NCBI GenBank assembly: GCA_029203185.1
Contig: CP119310.1
Span: 3,230,001 to 3,294,000 of the forward strand
Length of the DNA stretch: 64,000 bases
Reading direction: 5' to 3'
Source of the DNA: Candidatus Chryseobacterium colombiense
Lineage (GTDB): Bacteria; Bacteroidota; Bacteroidia; Flavobacteriales; Weeksellaceae
The notes beneath the pieces were generated by a model, which was not told where the DNA came from, made no database searches, and was given only the letters and a program-made list of their open reading frames with translations. The position numbers were made by a program, and so were the translations under genes. This document shows positions 1-9,345 of the stretch, one piece after another; positions within the stretch are counted from its first letter, which is position 1, and each line of letters begins with the position of its first letter.

Positions 1-930
1 GGTTCCGGGTTACAGAATTCGGAGACAAATTTCGGTACTGGTAGTACTAGCCCGAATCCCGTATCCCGTTATCCAAAAAACACCAATAATCAGGGAGAAG
101 GCGATTACTGGATCATTAAACTCAGCAAAGACGGCAAAGTAGAATGGGAAAAGAACTATGGAGGAACAGGAGACGATCACTTAAGAACCATGGCGATGAC
201 CACTTCAGGCTTTATCATAGGAGGAGAAAGCCGCTCAGAACGTTCAGGCAATAAAACCATAGGTATAGAAGAAGGAACGGATCTATGGCTAATTTCATTA
301 AATGAAAGAGGTGAAGAAATCTGGCAGAAATCCTACAACTTCAAAAACAGAGATGTTTTAATGGGAATGCATGTCATCTTAGGCCATAATGAAAGAGAAA
401 AGAATAAAGACCTTACCAAAGGAATATTACTCGGAGGCTATACCCAGGCAGAAGGCAGGATAGAAACCGATGATGAAACCTTCTGGATGCTGTATGCAGA
501 TGAAAATGGTAATGAACAATGGAGAAAACACGTAAAAGGAGAATCCAGAAAAAAAGAAGAAAGGTTAGCAGACATTAAACTAAACAGGGACGGCTCTATT
601 ATTCTGGCAGGAACCAGTGCAGAGGAATTAGGGAAAGAGAATTGGAAGATTGTAAAACTCGGAGATCAGCAGGTAGACCAGCTCATCGAGAAGCAGGATA
701 TCAAAATCTATCCGAATCCCGTATCCGATTATGCGTATGTGGAGATTGGATTTGATTTCAAGGAAGCGGATATTACGATGTATGATATGTCAGGAAGACA
801 GCTTCAACAAATAAAGACCAAGAATAAGGTCACCAAGATCAATACCCAGCCATTGATACAGGGAGCTTACCTGGTTACCATAAAAACGGATACCAATAAA
901 ACTGCGAATGCTAAATTGATTAAGAAATAA
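1..930 (+). CDS. T9SS type A sorting domain protein with WxIKL-type repeats (5' end missing)
   Basis: Frame 1 is open from the first base, so this is the C-terminal 309 codons of a longer gene that starts outside the window. At least four degenerate repeats of about 55 residues are visible, each with a D-Y/L-W-x-I/L-x-L core followed by a D-G or E-R-G turn and a Trp (near nt 104, 285, 480 and 640), as in beta-propeller-like surface proteins. The last 75 or so residues are a type A T9SS sorting domain: it opens with YPNPVSDY (nt 709-732), has a DMSGRQL turn, and ends in KLIKK. The protein should cross the outer membrane through the type IX system. Only 4 bases separate its stop from the next start, so it probably leads the operon with the two genes downstream. 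Ligand unknown. Confidence 0.9.
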   Translation, partial: GSGLQNSETNFGTGSTSPNPVSRYPKNTNNQGEGDYWIIKLSKDGKVEWEKNYGGTGDDHLRTMAMTTSGFIIGGESRSERSGNKTIGIEEGTDLWLISLNERGEEIWQKSYNFKNRDVLMGMHVILGHNEREKNKDLTKGILLGGYTQAEGRIETDDETFWMLYADENGNEQWRKHVKGESRKKEERLADIKLNRDGSIILAGTSAEELGKENWKIVKLGDQQVDQLIEKQDIKIYPNPVSDYAYVEIGFDFKEADITMYDMSGRQLQQIKTKNKVTKINTQPLIQGAYLVTIKTDTNKTANAKLIKK

Positions 931-934
931 AGAA

Positions 935-3900
935 ATGAGAAAAATATATATAGTAGTAGCTATTATTGTATGTGGTAATTTATTTTCACAAACAATAGTA
1001 GAAGGAGATGGTGAAAAAAAAGAAAGTACTCTTAGCAAAAGTATAGAAGAGGAAGAAAATGTAAAAATACCTTTATATACTATAAGGGTAGGAAACCTTA
1101 TTTATCCGGTGGAGCTTTCTTATAATATGTCCGGAATTAAAGTAGATGATGTAGCTTCAGATGTTGGATTAGGGTGGATATTAACTGATTCATTTATAAA
1201 TAGAGAAGTTTATGATAAAAAAGATGTAGATGAAACAGGAGATGGTCTTCCTCCATTTTGGAATATACCCAACTCATCTTTTAATGGATCTCAATATGTA
1301 ATGACTGGACATAGACCCGCATTTGAAAATCAAAAAGGTTTTCAAAAAGTTAAAAGTAATCATATTATTGAGCACTATAATACAAATATAGGTAAGCTAG
1401 ATCATGAGCCAGATATTTTTAACGCTTTTATGCCTAATAATCAAACCTCATTTTACTATCCAATATCTTTATATGGTGCAAAAGAACTATATAATAAAAA
1501 TTCTATTATTAATCAAGAGATAGAAGAATTGTTTGTTAATTATACTGCGGCATCTGTTTATTCAACACCTAATGTATATCCACCAGGACAAATTAGCCAA
1601 AATAGATCGTTTTTTGATTACAAGAATTTTACAGTGAAATTAGATAATGGCATTGAATATTATTTTTCTGATATCGATTATGTGCATGAACCTAGCTTTA
1701 GAAAAAGACCTCTGGCACCTAGTGTTTATATGTTACAAAAAGAAGATATATTTAATCCTCCTAATATTGAAAAGTGGCATATCTCAAAAATAATGGATCC
1801 CATGACCACCGAGGAAATTAATTTTATATATGAAAATTATACAACAGAAGAGGCTGATAATAAGGTTTACGCAACTAATTTTGATGCTCAAAACAAACCT
1901 TACTTAAGAGGGGGAACATTTTCCAGATTAACTTATAAACCAGGTCTAGACTATATTACAAATGATTGTTATATTTTTAGTGATGATGATAATAACTATT
2001 TAAATAGAACATATAAAAGATATATTCAAAAGAAAAGATTAAAAACAATTGCTTTTAAAAATGGAACCGTAAATTTTGAATATGGATTAAATAGACAGGA
2101 TTTTAAAAATGGAAAGGCATTAACAAGAATTGAAATAAGGAATAAGGAAAATAAAATCGTTAATAGTTTTGACTTTACTTATAGCTATTTTAATTCAGAA
2201 CAATATAGAAATGAGTACAGTAAAAGATTGAAGCTGGAGTCTGTAACTTTTATAGACGGTGGAAAATATTCCTTTGAATATTATGAAAATGATAAAATTC
2301 CACAAATAGGAAGTTTTAATAAAGATTTCTTTGGTTACTGCAATACATCTAATGATGATTTTATTAATGCTGACGATCTTATTTCTAAAGATTTGGTCCT
2401 TCCTAAATATTATTATTATCCGGATAAATTTGAATATTCATTATTGCCTTATGACATTAATGGACAGCAAAGATTTTCATTAGGAGGGATTATTAATAAA
2501 GAGCCCAATGATCTGGCAAAAACATGGTCTTTAAGAAAATTAACTTATCCGACTAAAGGTTATACTATTTTTGATTTAGAAACTAACACATTTAATTTAT
2601 GGGGTACAACTGTTAAAGGACCTGGTGTGAGAATAAAATCAAAGACAATATTTGAATCAGCGAATGATCCACATCCTAGGATCTTAAGCTTTAACTATAA
2701 TTTGCCTGATGGAAAAAGTTCCGGCATATTATATAATATTCCTTTAGTAGGATATCCTGTGAAAAAATTCTTTACGTCTTATGTAGATGATTATGGAACA
2801 TTATTTTCAGCAGGAGCAAGTTTTAATGGTGAGCCGGATTTATATCAGCGTTTTTTTCTATATCAAAATCCTTCTGGAGGAAAATCACAAATAAAGTATT
2901 CATTAATAGAGAAGGATGAACTCAATAAAAGAACCATAAATCAATATGAAACGAAAGTAAGTCGATCCAGAAGGCATTTCAGACCTTTTTATCCGAATAA
3001 TGGGATCAATGATTTTGGTATACACTGTATATCTGAATTTTTATATACTAATAGCGCTGTGGGTATTGATAATACTAATTTTATAAATCATTATTTGATC
3101 AATTCTAAGTTATATGAAGGAAATAACATTGTTAAAGAGACTCAAAAAATCTATAAAAACAATAGCAATAAAGACAGTATAAATGACAGTCCAAATGCTG
3201 CTTTTTTTCATAGTAATTTTGTTAGAAATGCATTTACGCATTTTAAAGCGGACCCAGTTTTTGATTATAATAATTTAATGCAAACTGATCGGGAGTATTT
3301 TACTAGAAGTAATTATTTAATAAATGAAATAGAAAAAGAATACTTACAAAATGGTGAGATCATCAAAAAGAAAGGATATGCCTATACAAATACTGCTGCA
3401 GGTAAAGATCCTGTTTTAATAGGAGTAGGTACTCAAGATAGTTTAGGAGATTCTTATGAAACAAAACTATTTTATGCAACAGATCAATACACTTCTCTGG
3501 TAAATGCAAATTTAATAGGAGAACCTATTGGCCAGCAAAAATTAAAAAATAATCAACAATTATCTTTTTCAATAAATGAATATGACAATAATAATAACTC
3601 AGTATTTCCTGTCGGTATTATGAGTATGAGTCGTTTTCAAAACCTAAAAAATAATATTAAGTTTGACTATTATGATGATAAAGGGAATTTGAGAGGCTAT
3701 AGAAAAGCAGATGGAACACCTGTTTCAATAATTTTAGGATATAATCAAACTTTACCTATTGCTATTTTAGAGGGAATCACTTATGGTGCTTTGCTTCAAG
3801 AAATATACTATACTCAAACAGGAACTCCTGTTTCAGATATTAATGACTTAGATATTGTGCAATTATCAAACCAAGATATAGATAGTGCTTCGGAACAAAC

Positions 3901-4123
3901 ATTAATTCAAAAACTAGATGAGTTTAGAGTTAACCCAATGTTTGATGGATATCAATGTAGGATTACCACGTTTACTTACGATACATTAATTGGAGTAACT
4001 AGCAAAACTCTACCGTCAGGTGCTAGAGAGGTTTATAAATATGATAGTACTAGCCGGCTTGAGAAAATACTAGATAAAGATGGTAATATAATAAAAGAAT
4101 ATAAATATAATTATAAACAATAA
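935..4123 (+). CDS. Secreted SpvB/RHS-like shell protein, 1062 aa
   Basis: A Sec signal peptide ends near residue 19 (FSQ). Residues about 50-85 carry YPVELSYNMSGIKVDDVAS followed by VGLGWIL, the motif that opens SpvB-like/TcB-like and large Bacteroidetes RHS-associated proteins. The last 50 residues contain YD-type repeats (YKYDSTSRLEKILD, EYKYNY) like those of RHS proteins. No T9SS domain, lipobox or toxin domain is visible. It lies 4 bases after the T9SS gene and 15 bases before the RHS-core gene, so the three are probably co-transcribed. By analogy with TcB and TcC it could be one half of a two-part shell; that role is inferred. Base composition is very AT-rich (15 G+C in the 60 bases from 2041). 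Confidence 0.8.
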   Translation: MRKIYIVVAIIVCGNLFSQTIVEGDGEKKESTLSKSIEEEENVKIPLYTIRVGNLIYPVELSYNMSGIKVDDVASDVGLGWILTDSFINREVYDKKDVDETGDGLPPFWNIPNSSFNGSQYVMTGHRPAFENQKGFQKVKSNHIIEHYNTNIGKLDHEPDIFNAFMPNNQTSFYYPISLYGAKELYNKNSIINQEIEELFVNYTAASVYSTPNVYPPGQISQNRSFFDYKNFTVKLDNGIEYYFSDIDYVHEPSFRKRPLAPSVYMLQKEDIFNPPNIEKWHISKIMDPMTTEEINFIYENYTTEEADNKVYATNFDAQNKPYLRGGTFSRLTYKPGLDYITNDCYIFSDDDNNYLNRTYKRYIQKKRLKTIAFKNGTVNFEYGLNRQDFKNGKALTRIEIRNKENKIVNSFDFTYSYFNSEQYRNEYSKRLKLESVTFIDGGKYSFEYYENDKIPQIGSFNKDFFGYCNTSNDDFINADDLISKDLVLPKYYYYPDKFEYSLLPYDINGQQRFSLGGIINKEPNDLAKTWSLRKLTYPTKGYTIFDLETNTFNLWGTTVKGPGVRIKSKTIFESANDPHPRILSFNYNLPDGKSSGILYNIPLVGYPVKKFFTSYVDDYGTLFSAGASFNGEPDLYQRFFLYQNPSGGKSQIKYSLIEKDELNKRTINQYETKVSRSRRHFRPFYPNNGINDFGIHCISEFLYTNSAVGIDNTNFINHYLINSKLYEGNNIVKETQKIYKNNSNKDSINDSPNAAFFHSNFVRNAFTHFKADPVFDYNNLMQTDREYFTRSNYLINEIEKEYLQNGEIIKKKGYAYTNTAAGKDPVLIGVGTQDSLGDSYETKLFYATDQYTSLVNANLIGEPIGQQKLKNNQQLSFSINEYDNNNNSVFPVGIMSMSRFQNLKNNIKFDYYDDKGNLRGYRKADGTPVSIILGYNQTLPIAILEGITYGALLQEIYYTQTGTPVSDINDLDIVQLSNQDIDSASEQTLIQKLDEFRVNPMFDGYQCRITTFTYDTLIGVTSKTLPSGAREVYKYDSTSRLEKILDKDGNIIKEYKYNYKQ

Positions 4124-4138
4124 TTTTTTAGAATTGCT

Positions 4139-7100
4139 ATGAAAAAACATTTATTAATATTAAGTCTATTGTTTATAACTGTATTATCATATAGTCAAAC
4201 ATTTACTGAAAATTATGTGCAGACGAAGATTTATTTAGAACCAACAACTAATGCAAATACCACTAATGTAAAGAAGAATGAAAATATTCAATATCTTGAT
4301 GGATTAGGTAGACTCAAACAGACTGTGAATGTTAAAGGTTCTCCAACGCTAAAAGATATAGTTACTTATTTTGAATATGATGAATATGGAAGGCAAGCAA
4401 AGCAATATTTGCCGGTACCTCAATCAGTAAGTCAAAATGGGAATTACTATACTTCTCCTCTTGCTGATGCAAATATTTTTTATGGATCTGAAAAGATTTT
4501 TTCAGAAAAAATCTTCCAGAATTCTCCATTAGATAAATTAGTTCAGCAAATACAAGTAGGAAATGATTGGGCCACTAAACCTATTAATTATAATTATGCT
4601 GTTAATACAAATGCGGATGCAGTAAGAGAGTTTAAAACGGCTACAACTTGGGGAACTGGTAATACTACTGAATCAACAGTTAATATTTCCACTAATTTCA
4701 ATTATGGTCCAAGTGTATTATATAAGAAAATTATAGATGATGAGGATAGTAATAGGACCATTGAATTTAGTAATAGTTTAGGACAAGTTTTATTAAAAAG
4801 AAAAGTTATTAATACTACAGAAAATGCAGATACTTATTATGTTTATAATGAATATAATCAATTAGCTTTTGTATTACCTCCGAAAGCCGTGTTTGCCTTT
4901 ATTGATGAATATGGAGCTGGTATTGATGATTTTATCCCAACCTCTATATTAGATGATTTATGCTATCAATATAAATATGATGAATGGGGGAGATTAGTAG
5001 AAAAAAAAGTTCCGGGAAAAGGATGGGAATATTTCGTTTATGATAAACAGGATAGACTCGCATTAGTTCAAGATGCTAAACTAAAAGAAGAAGGGAAATG
5101 GCTCTTTACTAAATATGATCAATTTAATAGACCTCTTTATACCGGCCTTTTTAGCAGTAATGATGGTAGGGTTCAACAACAAGCTAATTTAGAAAGTATA
5201 GTAAAAAATAATGAAAAAAGGGCCTCATCAAGTTGGAATAATAGTGGGATAGATAACTATTACACAAATACTGCTTATCCTAATAATAATTTGAAGTTAT
5301 TAACCATTAATTATTATGATACATATCCACCTTTACTATCTGGGGTAACTTTACCTCAATATATTATTAACACTAATCAAACTGTTCTTGGAGATGACCC
5401 TCTTCAAAACAATAATATGAGTACTAAGAATTTATTAGTGGCATCGTATATAAAAAATATTGAAGATGATAATTGGACAAAGAATTATACATGGTATGAT
5501 AAAAAAGAGCAAATTATCGGAATACATTCAATTAATTATCTGGGAGGGTATACTAAAATTGAAAGAGAGCTGGATTTTATTGGTACTATTCTGCAAAATA
5601 AAACATATCATAAAAGGTTAAGCAGTGATTTAGAACGTGTAATTGTAGAAAGTTTTGAATATGATAATCAAAACAGACTTAAAAAACATTGGCATAATGC
5701 AACCGGAACTCCTGAGCTTTTGAGAGAAAATACCTACAATGAAATATCAAAGATCATAAATAAAAAAGTGGGGGGTACAGGTATAGTTCCTTTACAGAGT
5801 ATCGATTACCAGTACAACATACGAGGATGGATGACTAAGATTAATGACCCACAAAATTTGAATGGAAAGCTATTTGGATATGAAATCAAATTTCAAAATC
5901 CTGAAAATGGAGCTGTCTTTCCCGCAAAATATAATGGAAACATCTCTGAGATAGACTGGAGAACGTCTAATGGAAATATTTTAAAAAGATATAATTATAA
6001 ATATGACGGTTTAGATAGATTAAGAGATGCTGTGTATGAGGAACCGTTAGCCACAGTACCTAATACAAATGGTTATGGTGAATCTGTAACCTATGATTTA
6101 AATGGAAACCTAAAAAGTTTAAAAAGATTTCATGGTATTACTACTACTCCATTACTGATAGATGATCTTGATTATAATATTTATAAAGGAAATCAGTTAA
6201 TTAAGGTTGTTGATAATAGTAATAACAGTATAGGCTATCCTTCTACAAGTGGAAATAATATTGCCTATGATGTGAATGGTAATATGATCAATCACATTGA
6301 TAAAGGAATTACCACAATAGATTATAATTATTTAAATCTTCCAATTTCCTTAAATCTTGCAAATCCTGGAATACCAACTTCACCTGCTATATTAAACTAT
6401 AAATATAGAGCAGATGGAATCAAAGTTGAAAAAAAATATAGTTATTTTAATCCTAGAGCAGGTCAATATATTACAACAACAGTAGACTATCTTGATGGTT
6501 TTCACTACAATGCGGGAGCGTTATCTTTTGTTGCCACGGCTGAAGGTTATTTTGATTTTACAACTGATCGATATGTGTATCAATACAAAGATCAAGTAGG
6601 GAATATTAGACTATCCTATTATAAAGATATGTTTGGAGGAACTGCAATTGACAAGGAAACAAATTATTATCCATTTGGACTAGAATATTTTGGGGCTAAT
6701 GGAACATATCCTTTAAACAGAAGCTATTTTTATGGTTTTCAAGAACAAGAAAGGCAAGAAGAAACAGGATGGAACTCTTTTAGATGGAGAAACTATGACC
6801 CTTCAATGGGAAGATTCTTTAATGTAGATCCACTATCAGAAAAATATGCTTATCAATCACATTATAATTTTTCAGAAAATAGAGTCGTTAACTCAAGAGA
6901 ACTGGAAGGGTTAGAAGCTGTAGATAATAATGATGTAGATTTTGGATCGTTTGATGGCAAAAAAAATTCTCGTTCAGAATTGGCATGGAATAAAACAGAT
7001 AAAGAAAATGATAAGAATAATGAAGCGGGAATACCAAGGGTAGATTTACCAATGTCTTGGTCGAATCAGGATTTAGGTTTCAACAAGGATATTTCAAAAG

Positions 7101-7702
7101 AAAATGATAATGACAACGGAGATCGTGATCTCAGTTGGTTAGGAATTGAAAGTAAACAGAAATTTCAAGACAATCTAGAAGAATATAATAAGTGGACTAA
7201 GGAGCAAGGTGGAGATAAAATTGAGAGAGAGGCTTATTGGTTCTTTGGAGCTTTTTTTGCAGCACCATTTGTTTTACCTCAAATAGCGACTTGGACTGGG
7301 GTTTCTGCTAATACTTATTTGGCTGAATCACTTATCAGAGGAGCCGTCGATGTGACAGTTCAAAGTAGCATTAATGGGAAGGTAAACGCGACACAAACAT
7401 TTATAAATGCATTTGTTGGCGGCGGCGGCGGCAACCGTGAGGCTTTAATTAAAGTTGTAAGCTCTGCATCTAATGTTGCTCTTAATGCAGTTAATAATTC
7501 GACCAATGGTACCTATACAAGTGTTTCAAATGGGGCAACAAGAGGAGTTGCTTCTTTATTAATTATGACTGCCGCAAGCCAAGGGGGAGTGAATAATACA
7601 GCCGGTTCAGTAATATATGAAGGGATAGCACAAACCTTAGGTACCACAGCTGATAATGTAATTGATAAGCAGGTACCAAATAAAGAGGCACCAAATAAAT
7701 AA
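4139..7702 (+). CDS. DUF6443 / RHS repeat-associated core protein with variable C-terminus, 1187 aa
   Basis: Signal peptide (cleavage after SYSQ, near residue 20), then a DUF6443-type N-terminus with YLDGLGRLKQTV, many YD repeats (YDEYGR, YDEWGR, YDKQDR, YDLNGN), and the RHS core at about residues 805-925 with QVGNIRLSYY, NYYPFGLEYFG, WNSFRWRNYDPSMGRFFNVD and NFSENRVVN. The last 260 residues differ in character: acidic and Asn-rich, then a hydrophobic stretch near residue 1030, then a Gly/Ala/Asn-rich segment with five consecutive Gly codons GGC. In polymorphic RHS proteins this region carries the toxin. I recognise no nuclease, deaminase or ART motif, and no immunity-like gene follows. A strong hairpin terminator closes the operon. 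Confidence 0.88.
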   Translation: MKKHLLILSLLFITVLSYSQTFTENYVQTKIYLEPTTNANTTNVKKNENIQYLDGLGRLKQTVNVKGSPTLKDIVTYFEYDEYGRQAKQYLPVPQSVSQNGNYYTSPLADANIFYGSEKIFSEKIFQNSPLDKLVQQIQVGNDWATKPINYNYAVNTNADAVREFKTATTWGTGNTTESTVNISTNFNYGPSVLYKKIIDDEDSNRTIEFSNSLGQVLLKRKVINTTENADTYYVYNEYNQLAFVLPPKAVFAFIDEYGAGIDDFIPTSILDDLCYQYKYDEWGRLVEKKVPGKGWEYFVYDKQDRLALVQDAKLKEEGKWLFTKYDQFNRPLYTGLFSSNDGRVQQQANLESIVKNNEKRASSSWNNSGIDNYYTNTAYPNNNLKLLTINYYDTYPPLLSGVTLPQYIINTNQTVLGDDPLQNNNMSTKNLLVASYIKNIEDDNWTKNYTWYDKKEQIIGIHSINYLGGYTKIERELDFIGTILQNKTYHKRLSSDLERVIVESFEYDNQNRLKKHWHNATGTPELLRENTYNEISKIINKKVGGTGIVPLQSIDYQYNIRGWMTKINDPQNLNGKLFGYEIKFQNPENGAVFPAKYNGNISEIDWRTSNGNILKRYNYKYDGLDRLRDAVYEEPLATVPNTNGYGESVTYDLNGNLKSLKRFHGITTTPLLIDDLDYNIYKGNQLIKVVDNSNNSIGYPSTSGNNIAYDVNGNMINHIDKGITTIDYNYLNLPISLNLANPGIPTSPAILNYKYRADGIKVEKKYSYFNPRAGQYITTTVDYLDGFHYNAGALSFVATAEGYFDFTTDRYVYQYKDQVGNIRLSYYKDMFGGTAIDKETNYYPFGLEYFGANGTYPLNRSYFYGFQEQERQEETGWNSFRWRNYDPSMGRFFNVDPLSEKYAYQSHYNFSENRVVNSRELEGLEAVDNNDVDFGSFDGKKNSRSELAWNKTDKENDKNNEAGIPRVDLPMSWSNQDLGFNKDISKENDNDNGDRDLSWLGIESKQKFQDNLEEYNKWTKEQGGDKIEREAYWFFGAFFAAPFVLPQIATWTGVSANTYLAESLIRGAVDVTVQSSINGKVNATQTFINAFVGGGGGNREALIKVVSSASNVALNAVNNSTNGTYTSVSNGATRGVASLLIMTAASQGGVNNTAGSVIYEGIAQTLGTTADNVIDKQVPNKEAPNK
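7418..7432 (+). repeat. In-frame (GGC)5 trinucleotide tract
   Basis: Five GGC codons in a row encode Gly-Gly-Gly-Gly-Gly inside the variable C-terminus of the RHS protein. It stands out against the very AT-rich surroundings. A change in copy number would keep the reading frame. Confidence 0.9.
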
Positions 7703-7733
7703 GTGTTTATAATTTAATATCAATTTATATATT

Positions 7734-7773
7734 TAAACAATCCACTAACATACTATTGTTAGTGGATTGTTTA
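7734..7773 (+). terminator. Intrinsic terminator after the RHS operon
   Basis: A perfect 17-bp stem (7734-7750 against 7757-7773) with the 6-base loop TACTAT lies 32 bases after the RHS stop. The flanks are AT-rich on both sides. No competing gene starts here. Confidence 0.85.
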
Positions 7774-8016
7774 TTTTACTGTTCTACTTATTACAATAAA
7801 AAATTATTTTGCACTTACTTTCAAATTTTTAATTGAATAAATATTCAAATTGTTTACACATTTTCTCATACATAACGGGGTAATTATTTAAAAGCATCCT
7901 CACTATAAGAAATTTCATTTTTAGTATATTAAAAGCGATATCGAATTTGAAGTGAGGGAAATCATTAATTCTTACAGATAGAATAGATTTTACGGATAAT
8001 AAAAGGCACATAAAAT

Positions 8017-8046
8017 AAAAAACCAATGCAATTGCAGTGGTTTTTT
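8017..8046 (-). terminator. Terminator of the DUF6702 gene
   Basis: AAAAAACC ... GGTTTTTT arms surround the self-complementary core TGCAATTGCA. On the minus strand the hairpin follows the stop of the 8063-8533 gene by about 16 bases and ends in a T-run. Confidence 0.8.
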
Positions 8047-8062
8047 ATTTAAATTATCTTTT

Positions 8063-8533
8063 TTAAAAAGAAACTTCATTCACTTCTTTTCCTCTTTGGA
8101 AATTCATGTTTTTCTGTTTTCCTTTATAAGCAATGGTAACAAGGTTTATTTGCTTTGGAAAGGCGTTTAAAAGTATCGTGTTTTTTATTTTTAAATCACT
8201 GATATCCGAAACTCCTCCGGTTTCAAAATAAACCCACACCGTTTCTCCACTTACCTGACTTCCTGTAAAAGTTATTGTCTTAGGAGAGCCGTTGACGTAC
8301 ACGTCAAAATTGTTATTTACATATTTTTTTACTTCTGCTTCAAATCCAGCGGTATTAGGGTTTATTTTAATAGCATCTGAAATATGATTAGTATTCATTT
8401 TTGTAGTAAACTTCAATGTCTTGCTTCCTTCAATATAATCCACTTTTGTCATCGAAGAGAAAAACTCTACATACATAAAACTCATTAACATAAAAAATGT
8501 TAAAATCCCTGATATATATAAAAATTTTTTCAT
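8063..8533 (-). CDS. DUF6702-like small secreted protein
   Basis: 156 residues from the ATG at 8533. This start is chosen over the one 24 bases upstream because MKKFLYISG opens a normal signal peptide or anchor segment. The rest is a predicted beta-rich domain with TKVDYIEGSKTLKFTTKM near the start and IAYKGKQKNMNFQRGKE at the end. Length, position of the hydrophobic segment and this pattern fit the DUF6702 family, common in Flavobacteriia and sometimes mislabelled peptidase E. No catalytic residues are apparent. It would sit in the periplasm or be membrane-anchored. Function unknown; the family call is from memory. Confidence 0.65.
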   Translation of the reverse strand: MKKFLYISGILTFFMLMSFMYVEFFSSMTKVDYIEGSKTLKFTTKMNTNHISDAIKINPNTAGFEAEVKKYVNNNFDVYVNGSPKTITFTGSQVSGETVWVYFETGGVSDISDLKIKNTILLNAFPKQINLVTIAYKGKQKNMNFQRGKEVNEVSF

Positions 8534-8590
8534 CTTAAATAATAGATTTATAATCATCTTTTTTGGTATAAGTCACAAATAATATGCCAA

Positions 8591-9340
8591 TTAGAAATTT
8601 ACGTTTACAGAATACTTATCGTAGAAAGCTTTAATATGTGCTACTGCTTCGTCTGCCGTATCCACAACCCTGTAAAGATCCAGATCAGCCTCAGCAATCA
8701 TTCCGTCTTTTAAAAGTGTTGCCTTAAACCAATCCAATAATCCGCTCCAAAATTCAGTTCCTACCAATACAATCGGGAATTTTCCTATTTTCTTAGTTTG
8801 AATTAAAGTTAAGGCTTCCGTTAGCTCATCCAAAGTTCCGAATCCACCGGGCATTACTACGAACCCCTGAGAGTATTTTACAAACATTACTTTTCTTACA
8901 AAAAAGTAATCAAAATTCATCGAATACGACTTATTGATATAAGGATTGAAATGCTGTTCAAAAGGAAGATCAATATTCAGGCCAATAGATATACCTTTTG
9001 CATTAAAAGCACCTTTATTTCCGGCTTCCATAATTCCAGGTCCGCCTCCTGTAATAATTCCGAAACCTATTTTGGTGATTTTTTCAGCAATATCCACCGC
9101 CATTTGATAATATTTGCTTTCCTGCTTTAATCTTGCCGAACCAAATATAGATACACAAGGTCCTATTTTGGCTAGTTTTTCGTAGCCATCTACAAATTCC
9201 GCCATTACTTTAAAGACCATCCAGCTGTCTTTCGTAATGGTTTCATCCCATTTTTTTTGCTTTAAACTGTTGTGTAATTTAGTTTCGTTAACATCAAATT
9301 CCGGATTTACAAGACTTTCATCTCTTTCATTCATTTCCAT
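8591..9340 (-). CDS. LOG family protein (TIGR00730-type phosphoribohydrolase)
   Basis: 249 residues with the Rossmann fold of the LOG/lysine-decarboxylase-like family: SIFGSAR (64-70), GGGPGIMEAGNKGA (98-111) and the signature PGGFGTLDE (164-172), plus the VRK pair (148-150). Characterised members hydrolyse nucleoside 5'-monophosphates, including cytokinin-type N6-modified AMP, to base and ribose 5-phosphate. The protein is cytosolic. Its start lies 5 bases after the stop of the MurU-like gene, so they are likely co-transcribed. The physiological substrate in this organism is not deducible. Confidence 0.9.
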   Translation of the reverse strand: MEMNERDESLVNPEFDVNETKLHNSLKQKKWDETITKDSWMVFKVMAEFVDGYEKLAKIGPCVSIFGSARLKQESKYYQMAVDIAEKITKIGFGIITGGGPGIMEAGNKGAFNAKGISIGLNIDLPFEQHFNPYINKSYSMNFDYFFVRKVMFVKYSQGFVVMPGGFGTLDELTEALTLIQTKKIGKFPIVLVGTEFWSGLLDWFKATLLKDGMIAEADLDLYRVVDTADEAVAHIKAFYDKYSVNVNF

Positions 9341-9345
9341 GGCAA

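Larger units (their letters stand above)
7703..8062. other. 360-bp gap after the RHS gene with no convincing gene
   Basis: The gap holds the RHS operon terminator (7734-7773) and a second hairpin (8017-8046). A 65-codon minus-strand frame (7829-8026) starts with TTG inside that second hairpin, matches no family I know, and is not credited. It could be a decayed fragment. No plus-strand frame of immunity-protein size is present. Confidence 0.6.

Noticed and set aside
7829..8026. 65-codon minus-strand frame after the RHS gene
   Set aside because: Begins with TTG inside a terminator hairpin, matches no family and has no promoter box; a decayed fragment is possible but not supported.
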